A stretch of 64,000 nucleotides of DNA from Lysobacter sp. cf310 (GTDB lineage Bacteria > Pseudomonadota > Gammaproteobacteria > Xanthomonadales > Xanthomonadaceae): the NCBI RefSeq assembly GCF_900114355.1, contig NZ_FOSS01000001.1:1104368-1168367 (forward strand). Reading direction: 5' to 3'. Each line of letters begins with the position of its first letter. Position 1 is the stretch's first letter. The position numbers and the translations under genes are program-made. Shown here piece by piece: positions 45,020 to 53,960 of the stretch. The notes under the pieces are model-generated. The model did not search any database, had not been told where the DNA came from, and saw only the letters and a program-made list of their open reading frames with translations.

Positions 45020-45646
45020 TCACGCCGTGCCCGGTGCGTAGGCCTGCGCGGGCGCGGGACCGCCGCGGCATTTGCGCACATGCCAGGCGCCCTGGCCGCG
45101 CGCGTCGCGCGCGTACTCCACGCGCAGCGCGGCCGGCGAGGGATTGGCCGCGTGCTTGCGATCGCGCAAGGCGAAACCCAGGCAGTCGCCGCTGTCGGCG
45201 GCCACCTGCAAACGCCGCAGCGCCTGCGCATCGGCCTGCAGCGGCCAGCCGATCACCGCCGCGCAGGCGCCGCTGCGCAGGCATTGCTCGAACGCCCACA
45301 GGGCATCGCGCGGCGTGGCGTCGACGATCTGCAGCGCGGCCAGGTCCACACCCGCGGCCTGCCACGCCGGCGCATACGGCAGATACGGCGGCGCGATCAG
45401 CGCCACCGTGCCGCCGGCCTGGGTCATGCGCACCAGGGTCGGCAACAACAGCGACAACTCGCCCACGCCGTCGGCGGGCAGCAGCAGCTCGGTCAGCGCG
45501 CGGCGCGGCCAGCCGCGCTGCGGCAACAATGCATCCAACGCCGCGTGCCCGGACGGCTCGCCAGCGGCGGCGATGCTGGCGCTGCGCCCGGCATGCCACA
45601 GCGTCTGCGCGGCCAGCAGGGTTTCGATGGCGACCACGCCGCCCAT
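45020..45646 (-). CDS. imuA: ImuA, RecA-like mutasome protein
   Basis: A 208-residue RecA/SulA-like protein read from ATG 45646, directly after the lexA stop (TGAGATG). It contains LDALLPQRGWPRRALTELLL, LSLLLPTLVRMTQAGGTVAL and VIGWPLQADAQALRRLQVAA, the core of the RecA-like fold without a complete Walker A loop. The gene order lexA-imuA-imuB-dnaE2 identifies it securely. In related systems ImuA modulates recombination and associates with ImuB. Confidence 0.9.
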   Translation of the reverse strand: MGGVVAIETLLAAQTLWHAGRSASIAAAGEPSGHAALDALLPQRGWPRRALTELLLPADGVGELSLLLPTLVRMTQAGGTVALIAPPYLPYAPAWQAAGVDLAALQIVDATPRDALWAFEQCLRSGACAAVIGWPLQADAQALRRLQVAADSGDCLGFALRDRKHAANPSPAALRVEYARDARGQGAWHVRKCRGGPAPAQAYAPGTA

Positions 45647-45647
45647 C

Positions 45648-46256
45648 TCAGCCCAGCCGCACCAGGCCGCAGTAGACGCCTTCGATGGCGAAGTCCTGAT
45701 CCGCTTCCACCACGATGGGCGCATGCGCGGGATTGCGCGGCAGCAGGCGGATCTGCCGGCGCGCGCGCTGCAGGCGCTTGATGGTCAGTTCGCCGTCGAC
45801 GCGCGCGACCACGGTCTGGCCGTCGCGGGCGTCGGCGGTGCGGTGCACGCCGACCAGATCGCCGTCGAGGATGCCGTCGTCGATCATCGAATCGCCCTGC
45901 ACCTTCAGCAGGTAATCCGGCGCCGGCGAGAACAGGCGGCGGTCCAGCCACAGCTGCTGGTCCAGGCCGATGTCGGCCCCGATCGGCGTGCCCGCCGCGA
46001 CCCGGCCCAGCACCGCCAGCGGCAGCACGTCGGCGCCGCCGCCGGGCAGGCGCAGCCCCCGCTTCTGACCCGGCACCAGGGTCAGCAAGCCCTCGCCGAC
46101 CAGGGCCTGGACGTGCTTCTGGGCAGCATTGCGCGAGGCGAAACCGAAGGCCGCGGCGATCTCGGCCAGGCTGGGCGCGCGCCCGGCGGCCAGTTCCCGG
46201 CGCAGGAAGGCCAGCACGGCGGCGCGTTGCGGCGGCAGGGAGTCGATCGGGTCCAT
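45648..46256 (-). CDS. lexA: LexA-type SOS repressor of the mutasome operon
   Basis: A 202-residue LexA. The N-terminal winged helix includes PSLAEIAAAFGFASRNAAQK. The cleavage site is Ala88-Gly89 in GRVAAGTP, and the serine protease dyad is Ser123 in QGDSMIDDG and Lys160 in ELTIKR. RecA-stimulated self-cleavage derepresses the operon. A perfect palindrome overlaps its start codon and is its probable autoregulatory SOS box. ATG 46256 lacks a Shine-Dalgarno sequence, so the transcript may be leaderless; an in-frame GTG at 46274 lies within the palindrome. This is likely a second, operon-dedicated LexA. Confidence 0.93.
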   Translation of the reverse strand: MDPIDSLPPQRAAVLAFLRRELAAGRAPSLAEIAAAFGFASRNAAQKHVQALVGEGLLTLVPGQKRGLRLPGGGADVLPLAVLGRVAAGTPIGADIGLDQQLWLDRRLFSPAPDYLLKVQGDSMIDDGILDGDLVGVHRTADARDGQTVVARVDGELTIKRLQRARRQIRLLPRNPAHAPIVVEADQDFAIEGVYCGLVRLG

Positions 46257-46278
46257 AGGTGTACATTTGTACACCTAT
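46255..46278. promoter_or_regulatory. SOS box (LexA operator) overlapping the lexA start
   Basis: A perfect palindrome with 11-bp arms ATAGGTGTACA and TGTACACCTAT around TT. It covers the ATG of lexA on the minus strand. The core GTGTACATTTGTACAC differs from the TTAGTA-type boxes known from Xanthomonas LexA1. Position and symmetry support a role as operator of the lexA-imuA-imuB-dnaE2-alkB operon. Confidence 0.8.
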
Positions 46279-46464
46279 TGGCCGCCCGAGGCGAGACCCC
46301 GGGCACCCGCCCAGCCCGCCCCGCCGCAGCCCGCCGCCGGCCCGGCGCATGAATGCGCGCCGCACCGTTTACGGCCGCGGCCGGCCCATGAAACACTCGC
46401 GCGGCCGCCGTCAGGGCGGCCGCCGCCCGGGGGCGGCGCAGGGGAATCACTACAGGGGAAAACC

Positions 46465-47487
46465 ATGTTCGTACGTCTCGTGGCGACGGTCGCCGCGCTT
46501 TGCCTTTCGTTCAACGCCGCGGCCGCCAAGCCGGTGCCGCTGCCCATGCCGATCGCCCAGGACCTGCCGGTCGAGCTGGTGATGAGCCAGGAGGAGATCG
46601 CGGTCGACGTGCCCAACACCGCTTCGGCGATGGGTGCCCAGTTCGGCCTGATCGGCGCCCTGATCGGCAGCGCGGTGCAGAACTCGCAGGCCAAGACCGC
46701 CGAGAAGCGCATCGCCGACATGCGCAACCTGCTGCTGGATTACCGCTTCAACGAGCGCATGGAACAAGCGGTGCGCGCCAAGCTGGCCGGCGAAGGTTTC
46801 TCGCCCAACCCGCAGGTGGTGGTGATGCCGACCGAGTGGGACGCCGTCAGCGCCAAGGACAGCGCGCAGCTGCCGCAGGACGTGCTGGTGATCACCCCGC
46901 GTTATTCGATGAGCAATACGCTCAACGGCCTGACCGTGAGCTTGAACGTGCGTTACGTGCACCGCGAGCGCAAGAGCAACGGCAAGGTCAAGGAAATCTG
47001 GCGTCTCCACCGTCCCTACACCTTCCAGTACAGCGTCACCGATTACCCCAGCGAGGACGGCGCGATCGACCGCCGTTGGCTGGCGATGGGCCCGGCCGGC
47101 GTGAGCGCGCTGATCGACAACGGCATCGCCCAGGTCACCGACATGCTGGCCTACGATTTCTCCGCAGCCGGCCGCGCCGAATCGGCGACCAAGATCAAGA
47201 ACGAGAAGATCCCGTTCGCCGGCAACATCTACCGAGGCCGCTCGCTGCGCGCCACGCCCGAGCACGTCTGGGTGCGCACCGGCAATGCCCGCTTCCAGAA
47301 CATCAACGGCTACGCAAGCCTCAACGCCGGCAAGATGACCGCCGTCGCCGCGCCGATCGCCACGCCTGCCGCCGCCACGGCCGAAACGCAGGTCGCCGCA
47401 CCGGCCGCGCCCGTGCAACAGGCCGCGCCTGCCGCCGAAGCCGCGCCCGCACCGGCGGCCGCCGACGCCGGCGCAGGCGGCCGATGA
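46465..47487 (+). CDS. exported protein of unknown function with Ala/Pro-rich tail
   Basis: A 340-residue protein with a signal peptide (1-21, ending NAAAAK). The N-terminal region has AMGAQFGLIGALIGSAVQNS, a glycine-rich possible membrane-inserting segment. The middle has LLDYRFNERMEQAVRAKLAG, DVLVITPRYSMSNTLNGLTV and WRLHRPYTFQYSV. The last 60 residues are Ala/Pro/Thr-rich, like an extended linker. No family was recognised. The ATGA overlap with the next lipoprotein gene suggests they work together in the envelope. Confidence 0.75.
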   Translation: MFVRLVATVAALCLSFNAAAAKPVPLPMPIAQDLPVELVMSQEEIAVDVPNTASAMGAQFGLIGALIGSAVQNSQAKTAEKRIADMRNLLLDYRFNERMEQAVRAKLAGEGFSPNPQVVVMPTEWDAVSAKDSAQLPQDVLVITPRYSMSNTLNGLTVSLNVRYVHRERKSNGKVKEIWRLHRPYTFQYSVTDYPSEDGAIDRRWLAMGPAGVSALIDNGIAQVTDMLAYDFSAAGRAESATKIKNEKIPFAGNIYRGRSLRATPEHVWVRTGNARFQNINGYASLNAGKMTAVAAPIATPAAATAETQVAAPAAPVQQAAPAAEAAPAPAAADAGAGGR

Positions 47488-48038
47488 GCCGCACCGCGAC
47501 CGCATGGGCGATCGCCGCCGCGCTCGCCCTGAGCGGCTGCGCCGTCAAGGTGCACAAGGTGGTGGTCAGGCAGGATCGCCTGCCGGCCGCACCGCCGGCG
47601 GGCAAGAAGATGCCGGGCCTGGCCTGCGCCTTCCAACTGGCCGACGTCGTCGACGCCCGCCCCGCCGGCAATCGCGCCGGCGGCTTGGGCAAGCACCAGT
47701 TCCTGCTCGACGACGCAGCTACGCTGGTGCGCACGCAGTTGATCAAGGTCGGCATGAGCGCGCCCGACGCCCCGGCCGTGGCCGGCGCGCGCCGCGTGGC
47801 GGTGCAGATCAAGCAACTGTATTTGAGCCAGAACACCATCACCAAAGTCCCGGTGGCGGTGTACAGCGTGCAGATCGACGGCGGCGCGCCGTTCGTGATC
47901 CGCGCCCAGGCCGCCTCGATGAACTGGAACGGCAGCGAAGACGAAGCCTATCGCTCGCTGTCCGATGCCATGGGCGACGCCAACCTGCAGCTGGTCCACA
48001 CGCTCAACAAGCACTGCAAGGCGAACCAGGCGGGCTGA
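47484..48038 (+). CDS. lipoprotein of unknown function
   Basis: A 184-residue protein with a lipoprotein signal peptide: ALALSGCAVKV, lipidated Cys near residue 19. The mature part contains GLACAFQLADVVDARPAGNR, FLLDDAATLVRTQLIKVGM and VPVAVYSVQIDGGAPFVI. This layout resembles the fold of outer-membrane lipoproteins of the ABC-type auxiliary or DUF4136-like group, but assignment is uncertain. Translation is coupled to the preceding exported protein by a 4-base overlap. Confidence 0.75.
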   Translation: MSRTATAWAIAAALALSGCAVKVHKVVVRQDRLPAAPPAGKKMPGLACAFQLADVVDARPAGNRAGGLGKHQFLLDDAATLVRTQLIKVGMSAPDAPAVAGARRVAVQIKQLYLSQNTITKVPVAVYSVQIDGGAPFVIRAQAASMNWNGSEDEAYRSLSDAMGDANLQLVHTLNKHCKANQAG

Positions 48039-48412
48039 TCGCCCACCGTGTCGTTCGATGCCCGCCAGGGTGGCGACTCCACCCTGGCCCGCATCCGCGG
48101 CCAGCGCGCCGCGAGGGTTCCGCCTGGATCCGGACTACGGCCGCCTGCATGGGCACTACGGCGCCCTCTGATTCGAACCACTTCGCGCGGACGCGCGCCG
48201 CAGGCCTGTCGATCGCGCGCGGCTTCAGCGATTGATCGCCGACCAGGCAGGCATTGCGACCAAAACGGCGCGGGCCAGTTTCCGTCCGCGCCGTTGCGAC
48301 GGCCTGTATCCTGGACGCCGGCATTCGGTGAAGGCATGAGGATGCCGGCACCGAGTCCAAGGACGCCTACGGGCGATGCCACCGTCTAGCCGCACGACAC
48401 CGCTGGGGACCC
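48039..48412. other. 374-base non-coding gap
   Basis: No open reading frame here has coding character or a ribosome site. The only structure seen is the hairpin at 48264-48295. The region separates the exported-protein/lipoprotein pair from a small lipoprotein gene on the same strand. Confidence 0.5.
48264..48295. other. perfect 10-bp stem hairpin
   Basis: AACGGCGCGG (48264-48273) and CCGCGCCGTT (48286-48295) with a 12-base loop. Read on the minus strand it is followed by TTTT, but no minus-strand gene ends here. It could be a terminator remnant, a small-RNA element or a repeat unit. Confidence 0.4.
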
Positions 48413-48700
48413 ATGCCTAGAATTCTTCTGTTGCTCGCCGCCTGCCTGCTGGCCGGTTGCGGCGTCACCCCGGGCATCGTCGAACGCGACGTGCTCACCC
48501 TCTATCCGGGCTGCGCCCTGGACAAGCTCAACGAAACCCGCAAGCTGGGCAGCGACGACAAGCTGGTGCTGGCCAAGTTCACCTACACCTGCAAAGACGA
48601 AACGCATCTGCGTTACGGCAACCTGGTGTACACCAAGGGGATGGACACCGGTTTCACCATCTATTGCTGCGCGCGCGAGGCGACGCCGGAAGAGCTCTAA
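48413..48700 (+). CDS. small lipoprotein of unknown function
   Basis: A 95-residue protein with a lipoprotein signal (LLLLAACLLAGCGVTPG, Cys at residue 16). The mature part is short and contains CALDKLNETRKLGSDDKLVL, FTYTCKDETHLRYGN and TIYCCAREATPEEL, with four cysteines that may pair. No family was recognised. It is monocistronic; a gamma-glutamylcyclotransferase-like gene is convergent, 25 bases beyond its stop. Confidence 0.7.
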   Translation: MPRILLLLAACLLAGCGVTPGIVERDVLTLYPGCALDKLNETRKLGSDDKLVLAKFTYTCKDETHLRYGNLVYTKGMDTGFTIYCCAREATPEEL

Positions 48701-48725
48701 CCGGCGCGGCCGCGCTCGGCGACGC

Positions 48726-49073
48726 TCAATCGCGCTGCGCGGCCGTATCGCTCAGGCTGTAGATGTAAGCCTGCACGCGGTTGCCGTCGGCCAGCGTCGC
48801 CGTGGTCAGGACGCGTCGATAGCCCTCGCCTTCGAACTCGTCCAGGCGCGCCCAATGCTCGGCCAGATGATCGGAACTGAACACCAGACCGGGCACTGGT
48901 GCGCCTTGCTCGTCCAGCACGATGCCCGGAAAGCCTTGCGCCGCGCCCCAGCCTTCCTGCAACAGCGTGCCGGTCACGCTGGCGGGCTCCCACTGCCCGG
49001 GAATATCCGCCATCACATGCGCGTTGATGCGCCCCGGGGCCAGCGTTCCGTATACGAACAATCGCTCGGTCAT
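48726..49073 (-). CDS. gamma-glutamylcyclotransferase-like (AIG2/GGCT) protein
   Basis: A 115-residue protein. The N-terminus MTERLFVYGTLAPGRINAHV carries the YGTL motif that binds the gamma-glutamyl group. The expected acidic residue follows in LDEFEGEGYRRVLTTATLAD, and the fold closes with VQAYIYSLSD. Family members cyclise gamma-glutamyl amino acids to 5-oxoproline or act on related amides; the exact substrate is unknown. ATG 49073 is preferred (GAGATGG upstream) to longer starts. Confidence 0.85.
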   Translation of the reverse strand: MTERLFVYGTLAPGRINAHVMADIPGQWEPASVTGTLLQEGWGAAQGFPGIVLDEQGAPVPGLVFSSDHLAEHWARLDEFEGEGYRRVLTTATLADGNRVQAYIYSLSDTAAQRD

Positions 49074-49175
49074 CGCCATCTCGTGTTTGTGAAACCGTCG
49101 CGACGATTGTAAATCACCGTCGCGCCGATCAAAGCGAACCAGCAACGCGATCGCTGACGCGCTTGCGAACCCTGT

Positions 49176-50756
49176 TCATGGGTTCGACGCCCCGCCTGCG
49201 CGCATCGCGTGCACGCGCACGAACACCTCGTCGTTCCAACGCAGCGAATTGGCGTCGTCGGCATAGCGCCAAGGCTCGGGCGCATCGAGCGCGGATTTGC
49301 CGGCGCCGAACAATCCTATGCGCGCCGGCGTCAGTTCGATCCGCATCGCGCCCAGCCGCGCCTGCAGACCTCGCTCGCCCTGCGTCACGTCGAGCCGACC
49401 CAGACGCTCGCTCTGGAAGCTCCCCAGATAAGGCTGCAGTTCCTCGCGGCTCGGCGCCCAGGCCCAGGCGCTCCACTCCGGCGCGGCGCGCGCCGTTTGC
49501 ACGGCCTCGCGTCGCGCCGAGACGGTGCGCGCCAGTCGGCCGGGATAGTCGGCCACCGCCTTGCGCAGACGCTGGCTTTCATCGCCGCCGCTCGCCGCGC
49601 CGATGAACACCTTCATCAGCTCCAGTGCCAGGCCCTCGATCGCGCTGTCGCTGTTCATCACCAGGGAGAAGCCGGCGTCGGCGCCCGGCAGCAGCACCGT
49701 GGCGGACACCACGCCGGTGTAGCTGCCCGGATGCATCAACACCCGTTGATCGCGATAGACGCAGGAGTACCAGCCCAGGCTGTAGCCGTCGCACACGAAT
49801 TCGCCGTCCGACAGCTTCGCCGCCGTCACCGTACGCTGCGCGATTTCGAAACTGCGCGCCGAGGGCGTACCCGTAGGCGAACGACGGCGCAGGTTGGCCC
49901 GCATCCAGGCCGCCATATCGTCCGCAGACGCCAGCAAACCGCCGGCCGCGTGCATCAGTTCGTCGGGCTTGGGCGCGGACGCGATCCAGGCGCTACCGTC
50001 CCAACGGTGGTTCCAGACCAGTCGCTGCGCGGGCGCCCGCGAGGAACGGCTGTGCACCTGTTCCAAGCGCAAGGGCCGCAACACCCGGTCTTGCAGCCAA
50101 TCCTTCCAATCCCGACCGGTTCGCGTTTCCAGCGCCGCGGCGTAAATCAGATCGCCGATGTTGGCGTAGCGGAACCCCGGATCGCGCGCCTGCGTGTAGC
50201 GCGCCAGCATGGCGGGATAGTCGCTGGCGGGCACCGCCCGCACGTAGGCCGTGAGCAGGTTCAGGGTGTCGGTCTTCAATCCTTCCTGATGCGACAGCAG
50301 GTCGCTCATGCGGATCTTGGCCGGGTCCGCGGGCGCGGGCAGGGTCAGCTGCGGCCAGATCTGCGCCAGGCTGGTATCCAGCGGCAGCACGCCGTCCTCG
50401 TCCAACTGCGCGGCCAACAGGGCGAGAAAGGATTTGGTCTGCGAGGCGATGTAGAACTGCGAGCGATGGTCGACCGTCCCCGGCGAGCCCGCGTGCGCCA
50501 GGCCATGGACGAAGCGCAGCGGCGTGTCGTCGCCGTGCACCACGACCGCCGATACCGCCGGAAAAGAGCCCGGTGTTCTCTGTATTTCCTGCAAGGCCGC
50601 GCGGATGTCTTCGGCCGCCGCGCGCACCCGCACCTCGGCGGCATCCGGCTCGCGCGCTCCCGTCGCGAATGCCGTCGCCAACAAGGCCAAACCGACGCCG
50701 CAAGCCGTCTTACGCAGTCCAACCCAGCCGCCAGCCCCCACCGCTCCGATACGCAT
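49176..50756 (-). CDS. exported serine hydrolase of the beta-lactamase fold with C-terminal extension
   Basis: A 526-residue protein starting at ATG 50756 with GGAGGG upstream. It has a hydrophobic export signal (about 12-34), SxxK as SQTK at 105-108, YxN as YAN in FRYANIGDLIYAAALE, and HPGSYTGVVSATVLLPG as the third conserved region. About 150 residues after the hydrolase core form an extra domain ending RVHAMRAGGASNP, as in PF00144 proteins that carry a lipocalin-like DUF3471-type tail. It is likely a periplasmic esterase or peptidase. The divergent gene encodes a VOC protein. Confidence 0.85.
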   Translation of the reverse strand: MRIGAVGAGGWVGLRKTACGVGLALLATAFATGAREPDAAEVRVRAAAEDIRAALQEIQRTPGSFPAVSAVVVHGDDTPLRFVHGLAHAGSPGTVDHRSQFYIASQTKSFLALLAAQLDEDGVLPLDTSLAQIWPQLTLPAPADPAKIRMSDLLSHQEGLKTDTLNLLTAYVRAVPASDYPAMLARYTQARDPGFRYANIGDLIYAAALETRTGRDWKDWLQDRVLRPLRLEQVHSRSSRAPAQRLVWNHRWDGSAWIASAPKPDELMHAAGGLLASADDMAAWMRANLRRRSPTGTPSARSFEIAQRTVTAAKLSDGEFVCDGYSLGWYSCVYRDQRVLMHPGSYTGVVSATVLLPGADAGFSLVMNSDSAIEGLALELMKVFIGAASGGDESQRLRKAVADYPGRLARTVSARREAVQTARAAPEWSAWAWAPSREELQPYLGSFQSERLGRLDVTQGERGLQARLGAMRIELTPARIGLFGAGKSALDAPEPWRYADDANSLRWNDEVFVRVHAMRAGGASNP

Positions 50757-50943
50757 GCGCCCCTCCATGAACACGGGAATGCCCGGCGCGCTGCGCCGGA
50801 CGTCTCGGGCCAGGGATAAGAGCAGCGCGCGATCGGTTGCATGGCCGATGCGCGATTGCGCCAAGACGGTGGCGACGGCGGCGTACACGTTGCCTTGGCG
50901 CCCCTGTTGCTAGGTTCGGCGCTCCCCCACGCCGGAGCGCAGC

Positions 50944-51378
50944 ATGGAGACGCAACGGATCTATCGCGGTCGCCTGATCGACCACATTCAACTGGTGGTG
51001 AAGGACCTCAAGGCCAGCCAGGGCTTCTACGAGGCCGTGTTCAAGGCGCTGGACATTCCCATCGCCGGCACCGGCGACGATTTCTTCTGGGCCGACGAGT
51101 TGTTCGTGTCCACGGCCAGCAGCGAGGCGGCCAACGGCGAACTCACCGGGCGCCACCACCTGGCGTTCCAAGCCAGGGACCGCGCGATGGTGGATGCGTT
51201 CCATCAGCAGGCGATGGCCCATGGCGGCCGCGACAACGGCGCACCGGGCGAGCGCCACTACCATCCGGGGTACTACGCGGCGTTCGCGCTGGATCCGGAC
51301 GGCAACAACATCGAGGCGGTGTACCACGGCGAAGGCAAGCGCAGCGCCGAGTCGGTCACGGTCGACATCCCGGCCTGA
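50944..51378 (+). CDS. VOC family (glyoxalase/dioxygenase fold) protein
   Basis: A 144-residue protein with the paired beta-alpha-beta-beta-beta units of the vicinal oxygen chelate fold. It has IDHIQLVVKDLKASQGFYEA at the start, then GRHHLAFQARDRAMVDAFHQ and HYHPGYYAAFALDPDGNNIE near the end. The metal ligands expected in the family are His14 and the Glu in NNIEAVYH. Substrates in this family are very diverse, including glyoxals, catechols and antibiotics, and cannot be inferred. It is a single gene, divergent from the serine hydrolase. Confidence 0.85.
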   Translation: METQRIYRGRLIDHIQLVVKDLKASQGFYEAVFKALDIPIAGTGDDFFWADELFVSTASSEAANGELTGRHHLAFQARDRAMVDAFHQQAMAHGGRDNGAPGERHYHPGYYAAFALDPDGNNIEAVYHGEGKRSAESVTVDIPA

Positions 51379-51401
51379 CGCGCGCGCGTCGCGGCGGCGA
51401 C

Positions 51402-52715
51402 TCAGCTCTTGTAGTTCATCGCCCGATTGATGCCCAGCGCGGCGAGCGTGCCGATCGCGCCCGACAACAGGTAGGCGCCCAGCCAGGCCAGGCCGAACTG
51501 CGAGCACAGGCCCAGGGCGACCAGCGGCGCGAAGGCCGCGCCGATCAGCCAGGCCAGGTCGGAGGTGAGCGCGGCGCCGGTGTAGCGATAGCGGCGGCCG
51601 AAGTTGGCGGTGACCGCGCCCGCGGCCTGGCCGTAGGACAGGCCCAGCAGGGCGAAGCCGATCAGGATGAAGGCGTCCTGGCCCAGCGAACCGGCGCCCA
51701 TCAAGGTGGGCGCGAAGCCGCTGAACATCGCGATCACGATGGCCAGGCCGCCCAGGGTGCGGGCGCGGCCGACGCGGTCGGCGATCAGGCCCGACACGAT
51801 GATGCCGCCGGCGGCGATGAAGCCGCCCAGGATCTGCACCATCAGGAAGCCGACGATGGACTGATCCGAATACAGCTTGATCCACGACAGCGGAAAGATC
51901 GTGACGATGTGGAACAGGGCGTAGCTGGCGAGCGCGGCGAACGCGCCGACCACCACGTGCTGGCCCTTGGCGCTGAACAATTCGCGGATCGGGGTGGGCT
52001 CCAGTTCGAGCTCGCCCATCTTGTCCTGATATTCCTCGGCCACGACCAGGCGCAGGCGCGCGAACAGCGCCACCACGTTGATCGCGAACGCGACGAAGAA
52101 CGGATAGCGCCAGCCCCAGCTCAGCAGATCCTGTTCGCCCAGGCTCGCGTACAGGAAGGCGAACACGCCGGAGGCGACGATGAAGCCGACCGGCGCGCCC
52201 AGCTGCCCGAGCATGGCGTACCAGCCGCGACGCTCCTTGGGCGTATTGAGCGCCAACAGCGACGGCAGGCCGTCCCAGGAACCGCCCAGGGCGATGCCCT
52301 GCAGCACGCGGAAGAACGCCAGCAGCGCGATCGAGACCCAGCCCAGCGTGGCGTAACCCGGCAGGAACGCGATGCCGGCGGTGGCGGTGCCGAGCAGAAA
52401 CAGGGCCACGGTCAATTTGACGCCGCGGCTCCAGCGCGTCTGGATGGCCATGAACAGCATCGTGCCCAGCGGGCGCGCCAGGAACGCGAGCGCGAAGATC
52501 GCGAAGGCGTACAGCGTGCCCTGCAGGCGATCCATGAACGGGAAGAACACCGACGGGAACACCAGCGCCGAAGCGATGCCGTAGACGAAGAAGTCGAAGT
52601 ATTCCGAGGCGCGCCCCACCACGACGCCGACGGCGATTTCGCCCGGGGCGACGTCGGCATGCGCCTTGACGCCGTGGTCGTGCGTGGATGCGGTGGGGCC
52701 GGGAGCGGTAGCCAT
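51402..52715 (-). CDS. MFS transporter of the metabolite:H+ symporter (MHS) family
   Basis: A 437-residue protein with 12 hydrophobic helices. The first contains GRASEYFDFFVYGIASALVF, matching the E-x-F/Y-D-F-x-x-Y-G signature of the MHS family, which includes KgtP, ProP and ShiA. LARPLGTMLFMAIQTRWSRG and RVLQGIALGGSWDGLPSLLA follow in the expected places. Such proteins import organic acids or osmolytes with protons; the substrate here is unknown. It is divergent from cyoA. Confidence 0.9.
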   Translation of the reverse strand: MATAPGPTASTHDHGVKAHADVAPGEIAVGVVVGRASEYFDFFVYGIASALVFPSVFFPFMDRLQGTLYAFAIFALAFLARPLGTMLFMAIQTRWSRGVKLTVALFLLGTATAGIAFLPGYATLGWVSIALLAFFRVLQGIALGGSWDGLPSLLALNTPKERRGWYAMLGQLGAPVGFIVASGVFAFLYASLGEQDLLSWGWRYPFFVAFAINVVALFARLRLVVAEEYQDKMGELELEPTPIRELFSAKGQHVVVGAFAALASYALFHIVTIFPLSWIKLYSDQSIVGFLMVQILGGFIAAGGIIVSGLIADRVGRARTLGGLAIVIAMFSGFAPTLMGAGSLGQDAFILIGFALLGLSYGQAAGAVTANFGRRYRYTGAALTSDLAWLIGAAFAPLVALGLCSQFGLAWLGAYLLSGAIGTLAALGINRAMNYKS

Positions 52716-52865
52716 CTGGAGTGCGGGAGTCGACGTCGGGCAGGGAGTGTTCGAGCCTAGGCTGACAGAGCCGGGGGCCGGACGCGATAGGACAAAACGT
52801 CCAATACTCGGCGCGCGGCGCGGGGACTAAATTGTCGCCCATCATTTAGGACTCCGCCCTCCCCC

Positions 52866-53918
52866 ATGTCCAACGTGCGCAGACTCCTGCGAACCGCCGC
52901 GCTGCTGGCCGCCCTCGGCCTGCTCTCCGGCTGCAACCTGGTGGTGCTAGACCCCGCCGGCGACGTCGCCGCCCGCCAGGGCCAGCTGATCCTGGTGGCC
53001 ACGGCGCTGATGCTGCTGGTGATCGTGCCGGTGATCGCGCTGACCTTCTGGTTCGCCTGGAAGTACCGCGCCTCCAACCGCAGCGCCAAGTACACCCCGG
53101 ATTGGGACCACTCCACCCAGCTCGAGCTGGTGATCTGGGGTGTGCCGCTGCTGATCATCATCGCGCTGGGCGCGATCACCTGGATCAGCACCCACCTGCT
53201 CGATCCCTACCGCCCGCTGGACCGCATCGCGGCCGGCCGCCCGGTGCCGGCGCAGATGGAGCCGCTGGATATCCAGGTCGTCGCGCTGGATTGGAAGTGG
53301 CTGTTCCTATATCCGAAGGAAGGCGTGGCCTCGGTCAACGAAGTCGCGGTGCCGGTGGATCGTCCGGTGCGCTTCCACATCACCGCCTCCTCGGTGATGA
53401 ATACCTTCTATGTGCCGAATCTGGCCGGAATGATCTACGGCATGCCCGGCATGGAAACCAAGCTCAACGCGGTGATCAACGCGCCGGGCGAGTACGAGGG
53501 TTTCTCGGCCAACTACAGCGGCGCCGGCTTCTCGCACATGCGCTTCAAGTTCCACGGCATGTCCAACGCCGACTACGACCGCTGGATCGCCGGGCTGCGC
53601 GGCAGCAAGGACTCGCTCACGCGCGCGGCCTATCTGGAGCTGGAAAAACCCAGCGAGCGCGAGCCGGTGCGCCACTACGCCAACGTCGACGCCACCCTGT
53701 ACAACGCCATCCTCAACCGCTGCGTCGACTCCGAGCGCCTGTGCATGGACCAGATGATGGCGCTGGACGCCGCCGGCGGCCTGGGCCTGGAAGGCCTGAA
53801 CTCGCTGGCGATGCCGCGCCGCGGCGATCCGCGCCTGGGCGCCTACGTATCGGCGGACGTGTGCACCGTCGATCAACCGCCGCTGTCGCCGATGCTGGCC
53901 GGCATGAAGTCGCCCTGA
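52866..53918 (+). CDS. cyoA: cytochrome bo3 ubiquinol oxidase subunit II
   Basis: A 350-residue subunit with a lipoprotein signal (LGLLSGCNLVVLDPAGDVAA, lipidated Cys near residue 23) and two membrane helices (about 40-65 and 88-110). The periplasmic cupredoxin domain starts near VVALDWKWLFLYPKEGVASV and contains FYVPNLAGMIYGMPGMETKL. The CuA ligand cluster of cytochrome c oxidases is absent, as expected for a quinol oxidase. It is the first gene of the cyoABCD-SURF1-regulator run. Confidence 0.95.
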   Translation: MSNVRRLLRTAALLAALGLLSGCNLVVLDPAGDVAARQGQLILVATALMLLVIVPVIALTFWFAWKYRASNRSAKYTPDWDHSTQLELVIWGVPLLIIIALGAITWISTHLLDPYRPLDRIAAGRPVPAQMEPLDIQVVALDWKWLFLYPKEGVASVNEVAVPVDRPVRFHITASSVMNTFYVPNLAGMIYGMPGMETKLNAVINAPGEYEGFSANYSGAGFSHMRFKFHGMSNADYDRWIAGLRGSKDSLTRAAYLELEKPSEREPVRHYANVDATLYNAILNRCVDSERLCMDQMMALDAAGGLGLEGLNSLAMPRRGDPRLGAYVSADVCTVDQPPLSPMLAGMKSP

Positions 53919-53960
53919 CGCGCGCAAGCGACGACCCGAATCGTTTCTGGAAGTTCTCCG

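Noticed and set aside
48264-48295. Rho-independent terminator of the lipoprotein operon
   Set aside because: The hairpin is more than 220 bases after the last stop and lacks a T tract on the plus strand; it is kept only as a hairpin.
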